This document shows, piece by piece, positions 5,039-8,509 of a stretch of 8,509 nucleotides of DNA. How positions within the stretch are numbered: the stretch's first letter is position 1; every line of letters begins with the position of its first letter. This stretch comes from Clostridiales bacterium. GTDB taxonomy: Bacteria; Bacillota; Clostridia; WRLR01. Below the pieces are notes generated by a model. It was not told the DNA's origin. It saw nothing but the letters and a program-made list of their open reading frames with translations, and did not search any database. The stretch spans positions 1 to 8,509 of the forward strand of contig JAITSR010000031.1 of NCBI GenBank assembly GCA_031287655.1, read 5' to 3'. Position numbers and translations under genes: made by a program.

Positions 5039-6120
5039 TGACCGCTCGCCTCCATATTCAGCCGCTCCTGAATGATTTTCAAGTAGCCTTCCGCGACATC
5101 CCCGCCGGACGACGGCGCGCCCAGCTGCATCTTGCCGACGACATTCCCTTTGCTGTCAACGAAAAATGTCGACGGGAACGACGTTATTTCTTTGAGCAGG
5201 GATTCTTTTAACTTCTCGTCGGGGATCAGCGCTTTGAACGTTAAGTTCAGCTTTTCCATCATTTCTTTCGCAAGCTCGGGTTCCTCATTGGCGTCGCCGC
5301 AGATCGAGATTAAGTTTACATTCTCGGGCAGCATTCCGGTAAACAGTTTCTCCAAATCGGGCATTTCCTTCACGCAATAAGAGCACCAAGTCGTCCAGAC
5401 ATTTACCATTGTGAGGTCGTATTTCGCCAAATCTTCGTTTGTAAATGTGCCGCCGTCCAGCGTTTTTGCGTTAAATTCGTTCATATTTACGTTGGAGGGC
5501 GCGTCTTTCTCTCCGCCCGCGGCATCATCGTCTTCCAATGGGGGGAACAGACAAAGGCCGTTTTTTAGCGTAGCCAACTGTGACGCAATCAAATCAACAG
5601 CCGTCCTATCCGCTTTGCTCAGCTCGACTCCGGAAAAATCATCGTTATACGCAAAATAATATGTATCATTTTCACGAGTGGCAAAGGGCTCCACATGAGA
5701 AAAATGATCCTTCAAATCCTGTAATATTTCGTCCCCCTCCGCGTAATCCTTGGGGATTCTGGCGATGTTGAAAAAGAGCAGCTCCTGCGCGTTTTCGCTG
5801 TTGTAGGTAAACCTCAGCGAGTAAGGGGGCAGCATTCCGGGCAGGAGGATAGCTTCGTTGTTCAGCTTCACCATATCCGGCGTCAGATGTAAGCCAAAGC
5901 CCCACGACTTTAGCAGCACGGCGCTCTGGTAATCGACCGCTTCTTTGTGAATGGTCAACAAACCCGATGCGGCGTACTTCTCGTTGATAAAAACTCCGTC
6001 GCCTCCGCCGCTGTTGGCGCTGGCGGCGCCGCCCTGCCCGCAGGCGGCCAGCGCGCTGAACGTCACGATGATCGCGATCAGCGCCGCGATCGGCCTTCCG
6101 TTCCTCAATAATTTTTTCAC
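5035..6120 (-). CDS. TlpA-like thioredoxin lipoprotein
   Basis: A 361-residue protein. The start is GTG at 6120: AGGAGAGGG (6133-6125) precedes it, and the signal peptide fits only this start; an open frame extends upstream to an ATG at 6339 but crosses the promoter and terminator. Residues 1-27 are a lipoprotein signal with the lipobox LAAC (Cys27). Residues about 40-185 form a domain I do not recognise. A Ser/Asn linker precedes the redoxin domain at about 200-361, which has the active site W-C-S-Y-C (Cys246, Cys249), FPSTFFV with the cis-Pro316, and SKGNVVG. This is a ResA/TlpA-type thiol-disulfide oxidoreductase outside the membrane. The CSYC dipeptide differs from the common CPPC/CEPC. 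It heads an operon with the CXXC protein and the polyferredoxin. Confidence 0.85.
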   Translation of the reverse strand: MKKLLRNGRPIAALIAIIVTFSALAACGQGGAASANSGGGDGVFINEKYAASGLLTIHKEAVDYQSAVLLKSWGFGLHLTPDMVKLNNEAILLPGMLPPYSLRFTYNSENAQELLFFNIARIPKDYAEGDEILQDLKDHFSHVEPFATRENDTYYFAYNDDFSGVELSKADRTAVDLIASQLATLKNGLCLFPPLEDDDAAGGEKDAPSNVNMNEFNAKTLDGGTFTNEDLAKYDLTMVNVWTTWCSYCVKEMPDLEKLFTGMLPENVNLISICGDANEEPELAKEMMEKLNLTFKALIPDEKLKESLLKEITSFPSTFFVDSKGNVVGKMQLGAPSSGGDVAEGYLKIIQERLNMEASGQ

Positions 6121-6161
6121 GATACCCTCTCCTTTTTTTGTTAAGGTTTTTGTCCGGTGCA

Positions 6162-6198
6162 AGAATAGAATAACACCCGTATCTAACGCCAATCTAAC
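6162..6198 (-). promoter_or_regulatory. Activator-type promoter of the TlpA operon with 11-bp direct repeats
   Basis: On the minus strand GTTAGAT at 6198-6192 is repeated exactly at 6187-6181, an 11-bp period, the helical spacing used by OmpR/PhoB-type regulators. The -10 region follows as TATTCT (6172-6167, with an overlapping second copy at 6167-6162). The position of the -35 box is occupied by the repeats and shows no TTGACA-like sequence, so this promoter likely needs an activator. The best candidate is the response regulator at 7444-8109. Confidence 0.6.
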
Positions 6199-6225
6199 AA
6201 AGCGTCGCTCGCAGTCCGCAAAAAC

Positions 6226-6265
6226 AAAAAAATTACCGCCTGTTTTGCTTGCCGGTAATTTTTTT
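6226..6265 (-). terminator. Intrinsic terminator after the two-component genes
   Basis: AAAAAAATTACCG (6226-6238) and CGGTAATTTTTTT (6253-6265) are perfect 13-bp complements around a 14-base loop. On the minus strand the stem is followed by a T-run, and it lies just past the kinase stop codon at 6283-6281. It also sits about 30 bases upstream of the direct repeats, so the TlpA operon is separated transcriptionally from the kinase. Because the flanks are A/T-runs on both sides it could work in both directions. Confidence 0.85.
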
Positions 6266-6280
6266 ACCTTTTTTGATTGT

Positions 6281-7447
6281 TTATAGCGGCCGCGCGGGTA
6301 AATCCAGCCAAAAAACGACGTCGCCTCCCCTATTCTCAAGGGAAAATGGGATCGCCATACAATCGAGTGTCTTTTTAACGATCGTCAGCCCCAGCCCGCT
6401 GCGGTTTTGCGCTCTGCTCCGCGCCTTATCCACGCGGTAAAACGGTTCATATAGCTTTGGCAGATCGCTTTCATCGATATGCGCGTTTGTGTTTAATATG
6501 TTCAGCCGGACGGTCCGGCCGCCCGGCGCTTCGCTCCATATGCGAATCTCCCCCTGCCCGGGCGTATTCTGTACGGCGTTCATGAGGACGTTTGACAGGG
6601 CGCGGCAAAACATATTTCGGTCCAGTACGCATGTTTGCGTCTCGGGGATGGAAACGGAGATCGTCTGCGCCCTCGCGTCGGCCAGCGTTTGATACGGGGG
6701 CAGAATCGCTTCGACGGCGGATTTGAGCCGCACAGCTTCATTTTTCGGGGCGATTCTGTTATCGTCCAAACGGATGATTTCCAGTATCTCCGAAATCAAT
6801 TTACTTTGAGTATTCATCATGTTGAGGCATTTCTTTAAATATTCAGGGTACTCCGTCGGCCTTATGACATTCGCGAGCATCCCCTCCAATATACTGCCGA
6901 CGGCGGCAATGGGCGTTTTCAATTCGTGCGAGACGGCCGAAAAGAAATATCGCTGATTTTCTTCCATTTCTTTTTCCCGCTCTATTTTCAGTTTTAACGC
7001 CTCATACATTTTATGGACGTCGTCGGAGAGCTGCCCGATCTCGTCCGCGCGCTTTGCGGGGGCGGATACAAACTGCAGCTTTGACATTTTTGTGGTATCC
7101 GCGGCCAATTTTTTGATGGGGTTCGCCATACTTCGCGCGAACAGCGCCGCCCCGATTGCGCTGACCGGCAGCAATATGGCTAACGCGATGATCGTGTTGC
7201 GCGTAAAATCCGTGTATATTTCCACCGCGTCCCTTGCGGGGTTTTCCGCCGTTTCGTTTGCCGCGGCGGCGGCGGCAGGCGACGAATCATATATGGCGGG
7301 CAGCGCCTTCGTCTCGTCAAGGATCACTATGACCTGACCTCGAAAAAACATCGCGAGCGTGCCGATCACAAACGCAAGGAGACACAGCGTGTACAAAAAA
7401 ATCTTGCCGAATATCCCAAGCCTTATTTTTCTCATTTTTTCCATCAT
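6281..7447 (-). CDS. HAMP sensor histidine kinase
   Basis: A 388-residue kinase. Two membrane segments at about 11-35 and 84-104 enclose a short extracellular loop of about 48 residues with a run of alanines. A HAMP domain (about 105-155) is followed by a linker, then the H-box FFSAVSHELKTP with phospho-acceptor His174, the N-box LSNVLMNAV (Asn286/Asn290) and the G2 box SGLGLTIVKK (about 350-359). The D-box equivalent reads NTNAHIDESDLPKLYEPFYR, so the usual D-x-G-x-G is replaced, as in some VanS-like kinases. The start is ambiguous: ATG at 7447 overlaps the regulator's TGA by four bases and is preferred; ATG at 7444, 7435 or 7468 are also in frame. Its stop is followed by a perfect terminator. 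The short external loop suggests it senses a membrane signal or partner rather than a bulky ligand; the signal is unknown. Confidence 0.88.
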   Translation of the reverse strand: MMEKMRKIRLGIFGKIFLYTLCLLAFVIGTLAMFFRGQVIVILDETKALPAIYDSSPAAAAAANETAENPARDAVEIYTDFTRNTIIALAILLPVSAIGAALFARSMANPIKKLAADTTKMSKLQFVSAPAKRADEIGQLSDDVHKMYEALKLKIEREKEMEENQRYFFSAVSHELKTPIAAVGSILEGMLANVIRPTEYPEYLKKCLNMMNTQSKLISEILEIIRLDDNRIAPKNEAVRLKSAVEAILPPYQTLADARAQTISVSIPETQTCVLDRNMFCRALSNVLMNAVQNTPGQGEIRIWSEAPGGRTVRLNILNTNAHIDESDLPKLYEPFYRVDKARSRAQNRSGLGLTIVKKTLDCMAIPFSLENRGGDVVFWLDLPARPL

Positions 7448-8109
7448 ACGCCGACCGCTTCCAAACAATAACCCACGCCTTTTACCGTTCGAATAACCCC
7501 TGCGGGAAGTTTGTCGCGCACTCTTTTCATCGTGGCGTGAATGATACCCTCGTTGCCGTCAAAATCATAGCCCCAAATTTTTGTGAGCAGGGTTTCGTGC
7601 GTGACTACGTTGCCTTTGCTCAGCGCCAAAAGAAGCAAAATATCAAATTCTTTCGGCGCCAGCCCAATATCCGCCCCGTCGTACTCGGCTTTATACGCCA
7701 ACGGGTACAGCGTGAGCTTTCCCGCGATAATTTCTTTTTTCAACGCGCCGCCGCGGCGCAAAAGCGCCTCCGCGCGTTTGAGCAAAATCCGCATGGAGAA
7801 GGGCTTGACGACATAATCGTCGGCTTCGTTGGTAAACGCTCTTAACTGATTATCGTCGTCATCCAAAGCGGTCATCATCAAAACCGGCGTATCATGAATT
7901 TTGCGAAACTCTTTCAAAAGCTCCTGACCGTTCATGCCGGGCAGCATAATATCGAGAATCACAAGATGGTAGCGCTTATTGTAGAATTGCTCCAGCGCCT
8001 CGTCCCCGTCGGAGCAGACGTCCACGCAGTACCCTTCCGCCGACAGGAACTTTTTTACCATATCACGGATCGTCTCGTCGTCCTCGACGACCAATATTTG
8101 AATATCCAT
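7444..8109 (-). CDS. OmpR/PhoB-type response regulator
   Basis: A 221-residue regulator. The receiver domain (1-118) has the acidic pair Asp10-Asp11, phospho-acceptor Asp53 in LDIMLPGMNG, Thr80 and Lys102 in VVKPF. The C-terminal winged-helix domain (about 130-221) contains LAPKEFDILLLLALSKGNVVTHE-type residues and the ending R-T-V-K-G-V-G-Y, typical of OmpR/PhoB members. I chose the ATG at 8109, with GAGG at the right distance; the ATG at 8127 lies upstream and has no good ribosome binding site. The gene is translationally coupled to the kinase that follows. Likely targets are the promoter of the TlpA operon (direct repeats at 6181-6198) and possibly its own promoter. Confidence 0.9.
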   Translation of the reverse strand: MDIQILVVEDDETIRDMVKKFLSAEGYCVDVCSDGDEALEQFYNKRYHLVILDIMLPGMNGQELLKEFRKIHDTPVLMMTALDDDDNQLRAFTNEADDYVVKPFSMRILLKRAEALLRRGGALKKEIIAGKLTLYPLAYKAEYDGADIGLAPKEFDILLLLALSKGNVVTHETLLTKIWGYDFDGNEGIIHATMKRVRDKLPAGVIRTVKGVGYCLEAVGV

Positions 8110-8157
8110 ACTAACCTCGATTGTCATGCCGCCGCTGCCAGACGTTCATCCACAATG

Positions 8158-8175
8158 ATAGTACACGCGATCTAA
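8158..8175 (-). promoter_or_regulatory. Putative promoter of the two-component operon with a TTAGAT half-site
   Basis: On the minus strand TTAGAT (8175-8170) is followed by CGCGTG and TACTAT (8163-8158), which aligns with the TTAGAT-ACGGGTGT-TATTCT stretch of the TlpA operon promoter. There is no -35 box and no second repeat 11 bp upstream. It suggests weak autoregulation by the response regulator. A leader of about 40 bases would precede the ATG at 8109. Confidence 0.4.
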
Positions 8176-8191
8176 GCCGTAAAGCCATGCG

Positions 8192-8207
8192 CTTTGTGAC
8201 AACAAAG
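8192..8207. repeat. Short inverted repeat upstream of the regulator promoter
   Basis: CTTTGT-GACA-ACAAAG is a perfect 6-bp inverted repeat that can be extended by G-T and C-G pairs. It lies 17 bases upstream of the TTAGAT half-site and might be an operator, though nothing identifies the binding protein. Confidence 0.35.
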
Positions 8208-8224
8208 TGTCCGCAAATACAAAC

Positions 8225-8258
8225 CAAGGCTTCCAGAGCGAAAACCCTGAAAGCCTTG
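8225..8258 (-). terminator. Hairpin downstream of the tRNA fragment
   Basis: CAAGGCTT (8225-8232) pairs with AAGCCTTG (8251-8258), and CAG/CTG inside extends the stem after one mismatch. On the minus strand it lies just past the tRNA 3' end and is followed by GGTTTGTATTTG, a poor T-run. It is probably the original terminator of the tRNA gene, kept on the chromosomal side of the junction. Confidence 0.5.
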
Positions 8259-8268
8259 ATACCACTGC

Positions 8269-8310
8269 TACTCCCGACACGATTCGAACGTGCGACCTGC
8301 GGTTTAGGAA
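8269..8310 (-). mobile_element. tRNA-Arg(CCU) 3' fragment, likely attR of an integrated element
   Basis: On the minus strand the 42 bases begin with the anticodon loop TTCCTAA (8310-8304), then ACCGC (3' strand of the anticodon stem), AGGTC (variable loop), GCACG-TTCGAAT-CGTGT (T arm), CGGGAGT and A (acceptor strand and discriminator), exactly in tRNA geometry. The D arm and the 5' halves of the anticodon and acceptor stems are absent; the sequence further upstream cannot pair. Such a fragment, cut in the anticodon loop, is what a tyrosine recombinase leaves at the far end of an integrated element. In this orientation the element lies to the right (above 8310) and the chromosome to the left. 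Confidence 0.75.
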
Positions 8311-8401
8311 TTGTTGGAGCGTCATTTCACTATGTATCATTAAATCCCACCATGTCTTGTCCTGTAAGGCTTCCAAGGTTCCGACGTTTCATTATTGCTC
8401 A

Positions 8402-8509
8402 TTAAAACCTATTGAATTTCACCCCGGTAAGGGTAAAGGTAAGGGTCAAAATCGACCGTTGCCCGTGATCGTCAGCCGCCCGTCTTTCGGCGTCGGTCAG
8501 GCCACCCAC
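8402..8509 (-). CDS. Possible partial reading frame at the right edge, unrecognised
   Basis: An open frame enters from the right edge and stops with TAA at 8404-8402, giving 35 visible residues ending LTLTFTLTGVKFNRF. No family is recognised and there is nothing to prove it is coded. If the att interpretation is right, it would be the last gene of the integrated element. The bases from 8311 to 8401 are more AT-rich than the genes to the left and hold no gene. Confidence 0.25.
   Translation of the reverse strand: MGGLTDAERRAADDHGQRSILTLTFTLTGVKFNRF
8426..8449 (+). repeat. Tandem 12-bp repeat
   Basis: GGTAAGGGTAAA (8426-8437) is followed directly by GGTAAGGGTCAA (8438-8449), 11 of 12 identical. 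Two copies only; possibly an arm-type site of the putative element or a coding repeat in the edge reading frame. Confidence 0.5.

Noticed and set aside
6121..6339. N-terminal extension of the TlpA protein to an upstream ATG at 6339
   Set aside because: The extension would be translated across the kinase stop, the terminator and the promoter, and would bury the lipoprotein signal peptide; GTG at 6120 has an excellent ribosome binding site.
8121..8405. Plus-strand frame containing LPTRFERATCGLG
   Set aside because: This peptide comes from reading the reverse strand of a tRNA-Arg 3' end; it is a known kind of false gene call.

Overview
The window looks like chromosomal DNA of a moderately GC-rich Bacillota, most likely an anaerobic member of class Clostridia. 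This is inferred from gene content: a RemB/YaaB-type DUF370 protein, DUF4180, an SdpI-like membrane protein, a small CXXC protein of the CD1871A type, and strong AGGAG ribosome binding sites. No rRNA or intact tRNA is present, so the placement is an inference.

Layout from left to right. (1) At the left edge a VapB-type antitoxin gene runs off the window on the minus strand. Its promoter has a consensus -35 box and is bracketed by two 18-bp inverted repeats that look like autoregulatory operators. (2) Divergent from it is a 612-residue lipoprotein of the alpha/beta-hydrolase fold with a Ser/Asp/His triad and a Ser/Thr/Ala linker encoded by internal DNA repeats. (3) Next, behind its own promoter, is a DUF4180 gene interrupted by one in-frame TAG. 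(4) A minus-strand remB-like gene converges on it. (5) About 360 bases without a convincing gene hold a cluster of inverted repeats. (6) A plus-strand SdpI/DUF1648 membrane protein follows, possibly from a leaderless mRNA. (7) On the minus strand, from 8109 down to 4009, lie five genes: an OmpR-type response regulator and a HAMP histidine kinase (coupled by a 4-bp overlap), a perfect hairpin terminator, then a TlpA-like thioredoxin lipoprotein, a 51-residue CXXC membrane protein (coupled by an ATGA overlap) and a NapH-like membrane polyferredoxin. (8) At the right edge is the 3' part of a tRNA-Arg(CCU), 42 bp, followed by a hairpin. It looks like the attR scar of an element that lies beyond the right end of the window.

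The most interesting part is the 4009-8109 module. The polyferredoxin could carry low-potential electrons to the membrane, the small CXXC protein could pass them across, and the lipid-anchored TlpA domain could use them outside the cell, in place of a DsbD/CcdA protein. The TlpA operon promoter has no -35 box. Instead it has two GTTAGAT direct repeats 11 bp apart, the classic spacing for an OmpR/PhoB-type activator. A similar TTAGAT half-site lies upstream of the regulator gene. The upstream two-component system is therefore the likely controller of the redox operon. The electron path and the regulation are inferred from motifs and gene order.
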